Shown here: positions 45,611 through 57,244 of the stretch, one piece after another | Position numbering within the stretch: position 1 is the first letter of the stretch | Layout: each line of letters begins with the position of its first letter | Assembly: GCA_037176705.1 (NCBI GenBank) | Contig: CM073887.1 | Coordinates: forward strand, 23,687,501-23,751,500 | Length of the DNA stretch: 64,000 nucleotides | From: Molossus alvarezi | Taxonomy: Eukaryota; Chordata; Mammalia; Chiroptera; Molossidae | Direction of reading: 5' to 3' | Notes under the pieces: generated by a model | Databases searched by the model: none | What the model saw: the letters and a program-made list of their open reading frames with translations, nothing else | What the model was told of the DNA's origin: nothing | Made by a program: the position numbers and the translations under genes

Positions 45611-45620
45611 GAATGTTATT

Positions 45621-45879
45621 CTTTTTTTTTTTTTTTTATCCTCACCCGAGGACACTTTCCCATTTTTTGTTCAGGTAGAGTGGGGGGGAGAGTGAGGAAC
45701 AGAGAGAGAGAGAGAGAAACATCGATGTGAAAGGAACACATCGAGTGGCTGCCACCCGCACGACTGACCAGGGCCAGGGACAAACTGCAACCGACGTACG
45801 CGCCCTTAGCGGGAACCGAACCCGGGTCTCTCAGGACCGCAGGTCGACGCTCTAACCGCTGAGCCAAACCGGCCAGGGC
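45621..45879 (-). mobile_element. Ves SINE, young-looking
   Basis: Minus strand: 'ccctggccggtttggctcag', 'cggttagagcgtcgacctgc', 'gagagacccgggttcggttc', 'ccgctaagggcgcgtacgtc', tail 'gtgtcctcgggtgaggataa' plus a long A run. Exact flanks gaatgttatt at 45611-45620 and 45880-45889. Confidence 0.96.
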
Positions 45880-45889
45880 GAATGTTATT

Positions 45890-46735
45890 AATTTTTATAT
45901 CCTCTCCCATTTATATAAAATTTTATTAATTCTAATAACTTTTTAATTAATTTATTTGGGTGTTCCTGGTAGATGATCATTTTATATACATATCTAATCT
46001 TTTAAAGACTATTTATAACTTCAATTTTTTCCCCTACCCCTTAGGGGGAGAAGTTTGAAAGGTCTTTTTTCTGCCAGATAACAGGCGTTTCCTTCTGTTG
46101 GTCCTAAATGTACAAACCTCACCAGGTGCCCACTAGTTCTGGAATTCCATAATGTGGTGAACAGGCCATGTTCACCCTCCTTCTGCCTTGTATGAAATAC
46201 ACAATTTATTCACAGACTAAAAGCAAAAATACATGTAGTGCAACAAATTGGAAACCCTCCCCTTCTTTCATCAAAAAAATCCAAAAAAATATAATCCAAG
46301 CCAGTGCCGTCCCTCCTGGGTACATAGAGAGTTGCTTTGTTGTCAGTGTGGGGCTCTTGTAACGGAATACAATGGCAGATTCAAGGAAAAAACAAATGCT
46401 TCTTCGCACAGTAAAGGCAGGGACTACGGTTCTGAAGGGGCAAGAACAAAGCTCTTCCAGTGGGGGCAATACTATTTTTTTAATAAAGTTAAGATTGTGT
46501 CATCTCCAAGACAAGTTAAACCTTACATAGGTGAGGTGTGCCACCTCTTAGGTGAACTAGTGAGGCGGCAGCCACCGGAGGCCGAATTAGCAGAGACAGA
46601 CCCTCCGTGACTCTCCTCTGTGCTACTGGTGCAGACAGCAAGACGTGGGAACAGTCAGGGATAGACCCTCCTGCTCCTATGGGGATGCATAGGGTCTCCC
46701 AGGGAAGAGAATAAAGATGGGGAACCCAGGGACCT
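45890..46735. other. Unassigned sequence
   Basis: The A+T-rich first 150 bp may continue an old L1 broken by the SINE. A 120-codon frame at 46248-46610 has no recognisable domain. Confidence 0.35.
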
Positions 46736-46752
46736 GAAAGAGAGAGAGGTTG

Positions 46753-46986
46753 ACCCTGGCCGGTTTGGCTCAGTGGTTAGAGCGTCGACCTGTGGTTCCA
46801 AGAGACCCGGGTTCGGATCCCGCTAAGGGCACGTACCTCAGTTGCAGTTTGTCCCCGGCCCTGGTTGGGTCGTATGAGTGGCAATACGTACCTTTCACAT
46901 CGATGTTTCTCTCTCTCTCCCCCCCTCCCACTCAATCTGAACAAAAAATGGAAAAATGTCCTCGAGTGAGGATAAAAAAAAAAAAG
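46753..46986 (+). mobile_element. Ves SINE
   Basis: 'ccctggccggtttggctcag', 'tggttagagcgtcgacctgt', 'gacccgggttcggatcccgc', 'taagggcacgtacctcagtt', tail 'aaaatgtcctcgagtgagga' plus A run. Perfect 17-bp flanks gaaagagagagaggttg at 46736-46752 and 46987-47003. Confidence 0.97.
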
Positions 46987-47003
46987 GAAAGAGAGAGAGG
47001 TTG

Positions 47004-47699
47004 GATGGGAAGAACATGCATGGTGGATACCCTTTTTCCAAGATTCAGCTCTAGAAGGACCTTTCCTTATGTTGGGCGAGGGTATTGATCAAATTGATGA
47101 AGGTTCCAACTTTTGCCCCACCCCTTACCCCCGAAATGTTTAGTAATCTGAGAACTTCTTTTTTACCTCTCTGTCGTTCCTGCTTGCTGGTCAGGGGTGG
47201 GGGTGTTGATGAGACAGGGTGGCTCTGAGATGGTATGAACCCCACCTGTATCACTCTTCCTAAGGATCACAGGAAGGACTCATCACTGGAGCCAGAAATG
47301 AGCCCAGACTGTACCACTCATTGGCTGGAGACACCCTTTGAAACAGAAAACAAGTTCCACCATATTTGAATCACATGAGTCATGAACATCAAGAAGAAGT
47401 CAGTTACAGCACAGGAGGCCAGCCAGCAGGCCACCTGAGGACTGGCCATGTCTGGTGGGAACATTCCAGCACAAACTTCCATCGCTAGTGGAAGCCCGGT
47501 TCTCTGGTCCTCTTGGAACTGAATGGGAAGCACACCCAGGCCTGTGACTCAGCCTCTTCTGGAGAAGCTCTATCCTGCTAACATCCTGTCTATGACAGAA
47601 AGGTTTAAATCCTTGCAACAGGATTATTGAGGTGCATTTACAATCCCAGTTTTACAGATGAAGAAAGAGTATCAAAGAGGGTGCAGCAGATACTATCGG
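47004..47699. other. Unassigned sequence
   Basis: A short MIR-like core ('cccagttttacagatgaaga') sits at about 47645-47680. Otherwise nothing is recognised. Confidence 0.4.
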
Positions 47700-48275
47700 T
47701 TGCCAACCCAACAACAGCTCACCCCTACTCTCCTATCCAATAGAAGCCTGGTTTTACTTAGGTATCCAGACTTTCCTGCATGGCCCTGAACGTCAGGGAT
47801 CCCATCACCAGCCTAGGAGGTAGCAGGAGGAAACTATAGTTTATCTGGGTCAACCATGATGATTCTATTTCCTTTGCCAGTGATTCTTTAGAAGGTGGTC
47901 ACGAGATGAACTTCTGGGAGTAGAATGTGAGGGAGTGTCTCCCAGATAGCTTCCAGGAACTGCCTTCTTCCTCGTGAAGCAGACCAGCCTTCTTCTGCAG
48001 CTGCACATTGTTGGGTCTGCATGAGGTTCCTGGAGCTGAGGCAGCCTCCTGCCATCATAGACCAGGTCAGGAGCCAGGGCAAGTCCATGCAAGGCGGCAG
48101 AGGAAAAGGGTGGAAAGAATCTAGGCTCTTCACGTACCCTGAGCTGCTGCATTCCACATCCCCAGAGTTACCTTGAATCAGAACTTCTTACTCTAGGACA
48201 TAAAACACTTTAATTTCAGTCTTCTGGGTTGGGATTTTTCTTATTTGCAGCCCAAAGCACCCTGGCAAATACAGA
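47700..48275 (+). repeat. LTR-like / MaLR-like relic
   Basis: Ordered blocks of a mammalian LTR-type repeat: 'gtttatctgggtcaaccatg', 'atgattctatttcctttgcc', 'agtagaatgtgagggagtgt', 'tgggtctgcatgaggttcct', 'gggttgggatttttcttatt', 'tgcagcccaaagcaccctgg'. Ends like the relic at 5815-6265. Family name uncertain; no coding region next to it. Confidence 0.5.
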
Positions 48276-50469
48276 AGGAGAGTGACTTGCCTGGAGTCAT
48301 AGCTGGAAGGCCGTAGAGCTGGACTAAATGCCAGGTCTGTGAGTTTAGAAGTGGCACGCACTTTCTCCTCTGCTGGGGTGCACAAGTGTGAAGAGTCATT
48401 TCGCAGAGTCATCAGAATCCTTCCCCACCCTGGGATCTCTGTTCGTCAGGCATCTGTCAACTTTCTAGTGCTAAAAAAAGACTCCGTGAAAATGGCTTTT
48501 TAAAAAATACAAAACAAATCCCCTTCTCTTTCCTCACAGTGTTTTTCCTCTCTGAAGCATCATAACTGCTTTTTATTCTGCCCGTGGCATCAAGATAACA
48601 GGATTTAATTATCAGATTTATACACCACCAGCATGGCAAAAATGCACCGGCCTGAACAGAGATGAAGGCAGTTGTTATAAAAGGAAAGAGATGCTGTCCA
48701 TACAGTGGCAGCAGACTGGAAGACAGCAGTCTCATTTACTCTATCTCCTTGAAGGAAGCTGTTACGCCATTTCAAAGAGATTATTGGGTTTTAGTGATCC
48801 AGGACATTATGTGTCCCAGTGACAATGACACTGTACCTCAGGTAGAGGAGGCAATAAATTCAAGAAACAATGGGCTCTTTTGTGACTGTCCCCACTGTGG
48901 TCATCCTCCAATCAGTGCGGGCCGCTGGCGGGGACGGCCCTGAAGAATGCTGTTTAGCCTTCTGAGCAGGCATGGGAGAGCTTTCCAGGTCAAACCTCAG
49001 AAGCAGCTTTCAGGCTCCACCACGAAAACCACAGCCGGCGCCGAGCCCTTTCCAGGTGCCACAGAATTCCATGGACCGTGCGCTCCAGCTGCCTCACCCA
49101 TCCAGGGCTAAGTCCAGACCCAAGACCCAGAGCCTCCTTCGGGTCCCCTGGGGCTGCTGGGCACTACCTAGACATCAGGTAGGGAGCAGTTCCCAGCTGA
49201 CTTGTCTGATTTCCGAGGGCCCTGAGCAAACCAGCACCAGAGAGCTCAGCCAGAGCAGTCTCCTCATCTGCCTTACACTTTGGACCTTCACAACAGATTG
49301 TTTTCGAAGAGAAAGGAATGCAATTTTAAATGTCTGGAGACTGCGGATCTGGTCCAACCTCTTTACTTTGCAGAAACTGAGGACCGGAGAGGGGAAGCTG
49401 TGGTCTGGGGGTGTTGAAGAGAAAGAGAATGCTGGAGCCAGGTCTCCTCTGTCCCCAGGCTGTTCCTGGACCCCTGATGGGACACAGACGGCACTTGAAG
49501 GGGTGATTTTTGAACCTCTAGCCTCCCTCCCCTTCCAGCAACCACACTAACCGGTAGCTGCGCCTCGTCCAGGTAAGTAAGTGGATGCGAGCGCTCCGCT
49601 CCCCAGGTGGCTTCTCTGAGATTCACAAAGGAAAGATTCAGTCATTCATTGGGTATTACCTATACAGTCAAAATTGAGTGAGCTTCCTGGTACTTCATAG
49701 CCTCCTCAAGTTTTCTATAAGAAACCTGCTCCAGAGCTGTTTCCTTGGAGATGTGAAGAAAATAACTTTGTTAACCATTTTCCTAATGATATTCCTCCTC
49801 CGTAAGCATATTGGCACTTGGCTGAATTTTGCAGAAATCTCTGGACTTTTCTGCTGAGCTTAACAAGAATACAACATTTAGATGCAGCTTCAATACGGTC
49901 ATGGTCATCGGAGGTGATCTTACCAGCTTAAGTGGCGCCCTGCTGCTTTGTCGTGGAGGAACCTCTTGGACCACCGAGGCCAGAGAGCCCGCCGGAAGCG
50001 CATTTTACTGGGAGGTCAGGGCCCCAACATCTGGGCAGCTGAAGACACTCAGCCCAGGGCGGGCCGGAGGTGGAGCCTGTGTGAGCAGGTGTCATGATGA
50101 GAATGTGGTCGGCTTGTGAGTGGGGAGAAATGGATGCTCTTGTCAGAGAGGGACTGAGGTGCCTGGGAGTGAGGAGTCTCAAGGGGGTCTCTGCAGAAAA
50201 AGGAGGCATCCCTAAGGATAAGGGAGCCCCAGTGACAATTCAAGTCCCAGATCTAGATGGGAAGCCAAAGGAAATAAAGATCATTGCTGGCTACTCCCCA
50301 AATAGTGCTTACAATGCAGATATGGAGACAGGCAGATTCCAGGTCACCTCTTACCAACGTAAAAAGAGAGAAAACCCAGGATGAGGTGGTCCAGCAGCAG
50401 ACAGCAGCAGCCAGCGGTCGGAGCCAGCCTGTCTGGGTCTCAGCCAGTCCCCCAGCCTAAAAGCTGAGC
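48276..50469. other. Unassigned sequence
   Basis: No repeat family recognised. The 192-codon frame at 48972-49550 has low-complexity Pro/Ser/Gln composition and no domain. A possible exon at 50197-50358 is listed separately. Confidence 0.4.
50197..50358 (+). other. Exon-like open segment, unrecognised
   Basis: A 162-bp segment is preceded by 'gtctctgcag' (acceptor-like) and followed by 'gtaaaaagag' (donor-like). It is open in a frame that begins upstream at 50094 and ends at 50384, and its length is a multiple of three. The reading includes APVTIQVPDLDGKPKEIKII and AYNADMETGRFQV, which looks protein-like, but I do not recognise a family. The polypyrimidine tract is weak. It could be chance, an exon, or an old coding relic. 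Confidence 0.2.
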
Positions 50470-50610
50470 TACATGGGAAAACTCTTTTGCCTCTTTAGGC
50501 CTCAGTTCCCACAGCTGCGAGATGGGGCTACTCTCACTCACCCTTGGAGAGGCTGAGGTTGAAAAGACAGCAAGCCTTGGGGGCACTCAGCAGGGGGCCT
50601 GGGCCTCAAC
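50470..50610 (+). repeat. MIR-like relic
   Basis: 'cttttgcctctttaggcctc', 'agttcccacagctgcgagat', 'ggggctactctcactcaccc' resemble the sense MIR core. Weakly supported. Confidence 0.4.
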
Positions 50611-51184
50611 ACCGGTAGCTACTGTGAGGGCTAGGCTGTTCTTCAGTGAGGTCTCCTTCCACCTTTTCAGAGACCTACCTGGTGGCCCCACCCAGTTCTG
50701 AGGCCAGAGCGAGGTGTTGGTTCTAAGCATCTTGGGAATAGGAGGTGCAGGAGGGGGTACATCCTGAAATCTTTCTAGGATTCTCAGAGAGGAGGGGAGC
50801 TACAGGCTGCGCTACCCAGAGGACAGCCTGGAGTCCACTCGTAGGGCGGAGCCGGGAGGCAGCCCAAGGAAGTCCCACCTCCTAACGAGAGCAGAGGGTG
50901 CTGCCTGGAACATCTCTGGGCTCCCTTCTCAAGGGCCCTTTAATGTGGTGACTGTGCGTGTGCTGTAAACAACCCTCAGGAGAACAGAAGTAGCAAGACT
51001 TGGCCTCAGGAACTGTTTGAGTGGAAGCTGGATGATCCAGTGCTGGCGTGGGGTGCCCTGTAATGCACAAGGCTGGGACCAGGGGAGCCCCCCCTGGGGC
51101 ATAATCTTCTACAGCTAAATTGCAGTCTATATGCCAGCAGGCCCAAGTCCAAGTGCTTAACACACTGTTACTGGCTCCATCCCC
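50611..51184. other. Unassigned sequence
   Basis: Nothing recognised. Confidence 0.4.
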
Positions 51185-51362
51185 GACAACAGCAACACGA
51201 GGCAGGCACTACAGATAACCCAGCTATACAGAAGAGGACACTGAGGCACGCAGGTGGTGAGTCACTTGCCCAAAGTTGCACAGTCACTAGAATACAGAGC
51301 CAGGGTCCAAATCCAAGCACATTTCAGCTCAGAGCCTATGAACTAACCATTGCTCTGCACGG
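51185..51362 (-). repeat. MIR element
   Basis: Antisense core: 'gctatacagaagaggacact', 'gaggcacgcaggtggtgagt', 'cacttgcccaaagttgcaca', 'gccagggtccaaatccaagc', 'agcctatgaactaaccattg'. Confidence 0.8.
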
Positions 51363-51710
51363 CTCCAACCCAGGCAGTGTTCATCATTCCCCTGTCTGCA
51401 GGCTACTTGTGGCCAAGGCCTTTGGTGACAAAGGGGATGGGAGGATGCAGGTCTGGGAAGCAGGTGAGGGCCAGGGCAGGAGGCTGGCAGTTCCTTGCTG
51501 GCATCGCCCCTCTATCCTGGGGCGGGGCCCTGGCCCACAGCTCTCTGTATGATCTGAGAGAGATGACCCTGACTGGGGCCAGGAGGGTTCTGGGATATGT
51601 CTCTAGCAGCACCGCTGGGTAGTTGCTTTACATGCCTACTGCTTCTGAATGTAGTAGGTATCTGATGCCCCACGCCTGCCAGCTCCCCATCTGTCTTCTC
51701 TTCCCTGCAC

Positions 51711-52020
51711 AGTGGAACCTCGGTTCTTGAACTTGACTCATTCTGGAGGGCCGTTCGAGAAGTGATTTGTTTGAAAACGGAATCGTTTTTTTCCCTTTGA
51801 AAAATATTCACAGCACAATTTCCTGACTCACACTCATGCATTCTCTCCTTTGTTTGTTGCCTGAGAGACGTGTGACTGATCATACAGGTATCAGCACGAA
51901 TGGGTTGCCAAACTAAGGATGAAAGTTTTGTTCAACAACTGGGACATTTTTTTCTGTGAACAATTTGGTCAAGAACTGAATTGTTCAAGATGAGAGAGAT
52001 TCGAGAACCAAGATTTGACG
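51711..52020. mobile_element. Unnamed element with terminal inverted repeats
   Basis: Left end 'gtggaacctcggttcttgaa' and right end 'ttcgagaaccaagatttgac' are inverted repeats of each other with a few mismatches. A second pair lies inside: 'gccgttcgagaagtgatttg' and 'tcaagaactgaattgttcaa'. About 310 bp, no open frame. This is the structure of a non-autonomous DNA transposon. I could not name the family or fix the target duplication. Confidence 0.55.
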
Positions 52021-52439
52021 GCATACCCAGTCCCTGAAAGGCACTGTCACCTGGCAGAGGTGTGGCTGTTGCTGGGCTTGGGACTGTCCTCCTTCCCCCA
52101 GCCCCCATGTCCCCATTCCTTCCCATCCCCCCCCCCAAATATGGAATCATTGACAAGAAGTGGATGAGAAGAAACAGAAAAAGCAGAATCAAGAAATAAA
52201 AACCCTAAGGGCAGCAACAATTATTACTATTATTTTTGTAGTTTCTTTCATTCCGTTGACACAATAGAGCAATCGATGTATGTGTTTGGGTTAACATCAG
52301 ACTGTGCCTCTGTATCAAGGCATATATTTACTTAGATGAGAATATCAGGACTTCCCAGTCTCAGCATTTATACAATTTCTCTCTGTATATACTTTTCAGT
52401 CATAATCTGAGCCAGAAATTTTTGCACAAATCTTTTACT
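52021..52439. other. Unassigned sequence
   Basis: A short C run lies at about 52128-52136. Part of this stretch may be 3' untranslated sequence of the adjoining zinc-finger pseudogene, which runs right to left, but no poly(A) was identified. Confidence 0.35.
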
Positions 52440-53980
52440 CATGGAATGTCTCTGCCTTTTTCCCTATTGCTTCCCTGTGACACAGGCCGGCTCACTGTGA
52501 CTTCATTCCGTTTGCTAGGAGCCCACTGTTTACTGCTGTGTGAGGGACTGCAGAAGGCACCTACAGAGTCACCACAGTAACAAGGTGTTCCCTCTGCAGG
52601 ACAATACTGGTCTGGGGTGACCAGTGACTGAGGAAAAATGTACCACCCAGACTGAGTGAATTTTGTGATGTGCACTGAAGACTGACTTCACTTGGAAGGC
52701 TTTCTCACATTCATTGCATCCACAGGGTCTCTCTCCTGTGTGAATTCTTTCGTGTTTAATGAGAGACCTGTTCTCTGGGAGAATTTTCCACATTCCCTGC
52801 ACGCGAAGGTTGTCCTTCCCATGTAAAATCTCTGATGTGTTGTGAGGAAAGTCTTCTGGTCTTTTCCACATCTGTTGCATACGTAAAGTTTCTCACCTAT
52901 TTAAGTTTGTAGATGGACCATGAGACTGTGGGATGAAGCTTTTCCCACAGTCACTGCATACAAACACGGTTTGTCTCCTATATATTTTGTAATGTATACT
53001 GAGCTGTGATCTCTTGAGAAAGGCTTTGCCAAACTGTGCATTCATGAGATTTCTCTCCTATGTGCAATCTCTGTGTTTGTTCAGTGTGACCTTTCTGGAG
53101 AAGGTTTTCCCACAGGGGCTACATCGATGGGGCTTCTCTCCTGTATGAAGATTCTGGTGATCACTGAGCAAACGCTTCTTCATGAAGGCTTTCCCACATT
53201 CACTGCACAAATGGCGTGTCCTTATTTTCTAAGACTGCTGATGCTTAGTGAGGGGGAACATAGGGCTGATAAGTTTTCAGCTTTCTGGGAATCTCATTTT
53301 AATCTGAAATTGTTCACTGTTAGCATGGAGAAAATGATTTCCCAACTCCAGAACATTTACCAGGCTTCTCGATTTCATAGCTTTTGCTTTGGTTAAGTAA
53401 AGATAAATTTGATTTCGTACTTTCTCTTTGTGAGTCAAACATGACATAATTACGCTGTAGCAGAAATTGAGTTTTGCTCTGATGGACAGAATTTTCTAAC
53501 ACGTTCTTTTCATGCCACTGTTCTAGGCTACTGTCCATGCTTTCATCCGGCAGATGATCCTCAAGATTTCCAATTTCTGAATGGGTTCGACAGTAGCTTT
53601 CACTTTCCATTGCCCATGGTGGTTCTCCGTGACCTAACTTAAAGAGTGCATCTGGTTTGCTGGCTTGATTACCCACTGACGCCAGACTGACGCCAGGTTG
53701 CTGCAGTTCTCCATCATCACTTCCTGGGACAGGTTCTTCTGAGCAGGAGTCAGGAGCTGCCACTCCTCCAGGCGAAGTCCACGGTGACATCACTAAGTGT
53801 CAGGATTCCTGAGCCTGGAACATTTTCTTCTGTTCTCTGAAAAAAGCTGGCAACGGGGAGGCTCTGTGTTGGTGAGTTCTGAGTCTGCTCTAAATTTCTG
53901 TTCAGAAACCCGTCTTCAGTCATGTGTGTCCCTAGAAATACTGATCCCCAACCCTGCAACTTCTGCCCCATCACATGATT
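52440..53980 (-). pseudogene. Processed KRAB C2H2 zinc-finger pseudogene
   Basis: The source family represses transcription (often of transposons) through a KRAB domain that binds TRIM28 and a C2H2 array that binds DNA. On the minus strand the order is as follows. KRAB A-box, about 53800-53690 (DVTVDFAW, later MMENCSNLASV). KRAB B-box, about 53690-53590 (GNQASKPDALFKLGHGEP). Linker to about 53320 (KPGKCSGVGKSF). Degenerate fingers, about 53215-52670 ([39 protein letters not shown], with HTGEKP/HTGERP linkers). Boxes A and B and the finger array lie on separate exons in normal genes; here they are contiguous, so a retrocopy is likely. Breaks: a one-base loss in the WEEW motif near 53770, an 11-bp tandem duplication (actgacgccag, 53675-53696) between A and B, and several shifts and stops in the fingers. 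The parent gene is not identified. Poly(A) and TSD were not found. Confidence 0.88.
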
Positions 53981-54653
53981 CTATCGCTTCTGAGAGGCAG
54001 ACCCTATACCTCTGAGGCGATGCTCTAAAAAGTCCCACCATTATCTGTGTGAAGTTCTGCTCAAATGTCGAAGCTGAGTGTCAGGAGTAGAGACACCATC
54101 AGAGAAATCCACTCTGAAGGGCATTCTGGCCTCCTCAGCACCCTCCGGTCACACTGGGGGCTGCGACAGAGCCCTGCACACTTCTGCTTCTGACCCCAGC
54201 ATTCAGGGCTGTAGGACACGGGCCAAGGCCACTCTGGCACCTCCTCCCATCACCCTCAATGGGCTGCCCAGGAACCAGTGCCAACAATTAATATTTAACT
54301 TGAAAATTGCCTGGGAACCAAAGTACATGCTATTCATGTGCAAATCATATGCAAACAACTCCACACCAATCCCTGGAATTATTCTGTAAACCTGCCTGGC
54401 CAGCTCTAAGGGGCGGTTTGAGGACCACCCCTAACCTCCCACCCCAACGCTGCTCCAGCTGCACAGTGCCCTATGCCAGGATTGGTAGGGCCTCTGGGTG
54501 ACAACTAGCTTGCCCTAGAACTTCTCAGGTAAAAGCCCCTTCCAATTCTGAGGGTCTGCTCCTCCTGCAGGGGGCGTCCCTACCATGCAGCATAGCTCCC
54601 TCACCACTCCCCACAAGTGCCTTCCTGAAGGTCACACCAGACTAACTGATACT
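53981..54653. other. Unassigned sequence
   Basis: May include 5' leader sequence of the zinc-finger retrocopy next to 53980. No repeat recognised. Confidence 0.35.
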
Positions 54654-54662
54654 GAATCCCTG

Positions 54663-56215
54663 TAAAAAGAACAAAGTTGGAGGAATCATGCCACCTGATA
54701 TCAAACTATACTCTGAGGCCATGGTAATCAAAACAGCATGGTACTGGCATAAAAACAGACATATGGATCACTGGAACAGAATAGAGAGCCCAGATACAAA
54801 GTCGTACCTTTATGGTCAATTACTATTTGACAAAGGAGGCAAAATCATACAATGGGGTAAAGATATTCTATTCACTAAATGGTGTTGGGAAAATTGAACA
54901 GATATGTGCAAAAAAATGGAACTAGACCACCTTTTTACACCATACACAAGAATAAACTCAAAATGGATTCAAGACTTAAATGCTAGACTCAAAATCATAA
55001 AAATGGTTTTGAGAAGAAAACACAGGCAAGTATAATTGCAGACATTTCTTGTAGCAATATTTTTTCTGATATATCTCCTTGGGTAAGGAAAACAAAAGAA
55101 AAATAAACAGATGGTACTATATTAAAGTAAAAAGCTTTTGCACAGCAAAGGACACCATCAACAAAATGAAAAGAACCCACTAAATGGGAGAACTTATTTG
55201 TCAATCCATCTGATAAAGGGTTAATATCCAAAATTTATAAAGAACTTATAAAACTCAACATCAAAAACACTAACAATCCAATTTAAAAATGACATACAGA
55301 TGGCCAATAGGCATGTGAAAAGATGCTCAAGGTCACTAATCATCAGAGAAATTCCAATTAAAACCATAATGAGATATCACCTCACATCTGTCAGAATGGC
55401 AATCATCAATAAATCAACAAACCACAAGTGCTGGCGAGGACGTGGAGAAAAGGAAACCTTCGTGCACCGTTGGTGGGGATGCAGACTGGTGCAGCCACTG
55501 TGGAAAGCAGTATGGACGTACCTCAAAAAAATTAAAAATGGAACTGCCTTATGACCCAGCGATTCCACTTCTGGGAGTTTATCCAGAGAAACCAGAAACA
55601 CTGATTCGAAAGAATATATACACCCCTATGTTCGTTGCAGCATTGTTTACAATGGCCAAGATTTGGAAACAGCCCAAACGCCCCATCAGTAGCTCGGTGG
55701 ATAAAAAAGCTGTGGTATATATACACAATGGAATGCTACTCGGTTGTAAAAAAGAAGGAAATCTTCCTCTTTGGAGGGACCTGGAGAGCATTATGCTAAG
55801 TGAAATAATCCAGTCAGAGGAAGACAAGTACCATATGATCTCACTCATGTGCAGAATCTAATGAACAAAATGAACTAACAAGCGAAATAGAGACAGACTC
55901 ATAGAAAGCAAGCTGACAGCTGATGAGGGGTGGGCCGGGATGGGGGTGGAGAGAGTGCACAAAAAAGGAAAAGAGAAAAAACCTCATGGACACAGACGAC
56001 AGTGTGGTGACTGCCGAGGGAGAGGGAGGGGGAGTAAAGAGGGTAGAGGGGGGATAAGTGGTGGTGAACTGCAACATGACTTGGGGTGGTGAGCACACAA
56101 TACTGTGTACAGCTGATGTGCTATAGAATTGTGCACTTAACACCTGTGTAATTTGTTAATTGGTGCCACCCCAACAAATTCAATAAAAATATATATCTAT
56201 GAAAAAAATAAAATA
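54663..56215 (+). mobile_element. 5'-truncated L1: ORF2 C-terminus and 3' untranslated region
   Basis: Frame 54688-54897 carries the ORF2 C-terminal signature ([32 protein letters not shown]). Further L1 blocks follow: 'accatacacaagaataaact', 'ctggcgaggacgtggagaaa', 'cagcgattccacttctggga', 'gatctcactcatgtgcagaa', 'gtgcacttaacacctgtgta' and the A-rich end. Endonuclease and reverse-transcriptase core are absent, and stops and shifts are frequent. Possible flanks gaatccctg (54654-54662) and aaatccctg (56228-56236). Older than the L1 at 26893 by divergence. Confidence 0.92.
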
Positions 56216-56236
56216 CTAAAATGAAAGAAATCCCTG

Positions 56237-56913
56237 ATACTAATGCCTCTGCTCCATCCTCCATGTCCAGGCAAGAACCGGCTGGTGCCTGAGCTGGCTC
56301 CTCCGTGACACTGCCCGTCCCCACCCTCCCCCTTCTCTGTCCGTGTTGGTACTAACTCTAAGGTCAGGGTGGCCTGAGTGGGCCCCTCTCAGATAGGGGC
56401 TGGGTAGGGTGGGTCTCTCCTGAGGATGTGGGGTCAGGGGGGAGGCTAAGCTTTCCAATTATTCTGCATGTGGCAGGAAAAGAGTTTGGTGGCCCCTCCC
56501 TTCCCCGGGTCCCCAAGGCCCATCCCAAATGGGGCTAACCGGGAGCCCAGAGTTCACCTGCAGGGTTGGGTGACATGGCCTTCCAGGCTGAGGCCACAGG
56601 CTGAAGACAAACTTGGGGTGAAGAGCCTTTCCCTTTCTCCATGCAGTGGGGGGCTCTCTGAGCAGGAAACAGCCCACAGGCCTGCTCTCACCACTCACCT
56701 GGGCTCTTCATGGCCCCGCCTCAAACTGCAGCCAACCTAGGAAAGGCCTCTTGGGCCACGGACAGCGGCAGGTTCCCAGCCCCGCGGGGCAGTAGAACCT
56801 TCCATCTCCCACCTGTGCCTGAGCCCCTCACTCTGAGATTTCAGGGTCTAGGAGGGCGGGGGCCAGGACTTATTTATTCTGCATCCCAAGCACCCAGCCT
56901 GGGAGCCTACCTA
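56237..56913. other. Unassigned sequence
   Basis: G+C-rich, no repeat recognised; frames of 70-97 codons have no domain. Confidence 0.4.
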
Positions 56914-57059
56914 CAGCTGACCCTGAACAACGTGGGTGTGAACTGCGCTGGTCCACCTACACGCCGGTGTTTGCAGTCAATGCGATCTGCCCCCTATCCT
57001 TGAGCTGCCCATCACATTTCCCATTTGCGGATTCAGCCAACCTGGGTATCAGTCCTTTC

Positions 57060-57164
57060 GCATTCCCAACAGCAGATTCCCAACCCTGGATGAAAAACTA
57101 TTTTTGCATTCCCAACAGCAGATTCCCAACGTGAATTCCTAACCGAGGATGGAAAATACTGTTT
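57060..57164. repeat. Tandem duplication inside the Tigger-like element
   Basis: The 25-bp block beginning gcattcccaacagcagattc occurs at 57060-57084 and 57106-57130. Each copy is followed by related text (ggatgaaaaactattttt and ggatggaaaatactgttttt). The unit is about 46-59 bp, and the second copy has extra bases. Confidence 0.9.
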
Positions 57165-57244
57165 TTGATCCACAGTTGATTGCATCTGCAGATGCAAAGG
57201 ACCGACTGTAGTTAAGTTTGCCGGGAGTCAAAAGTGATATCTGG

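Noticed and set aside
48972..49550. 192-codon open frame
   Set aside because: Pro/Ser/Gln-rich reading with no recognisable motif; G+C-rich context and opposed frames suggest chance.
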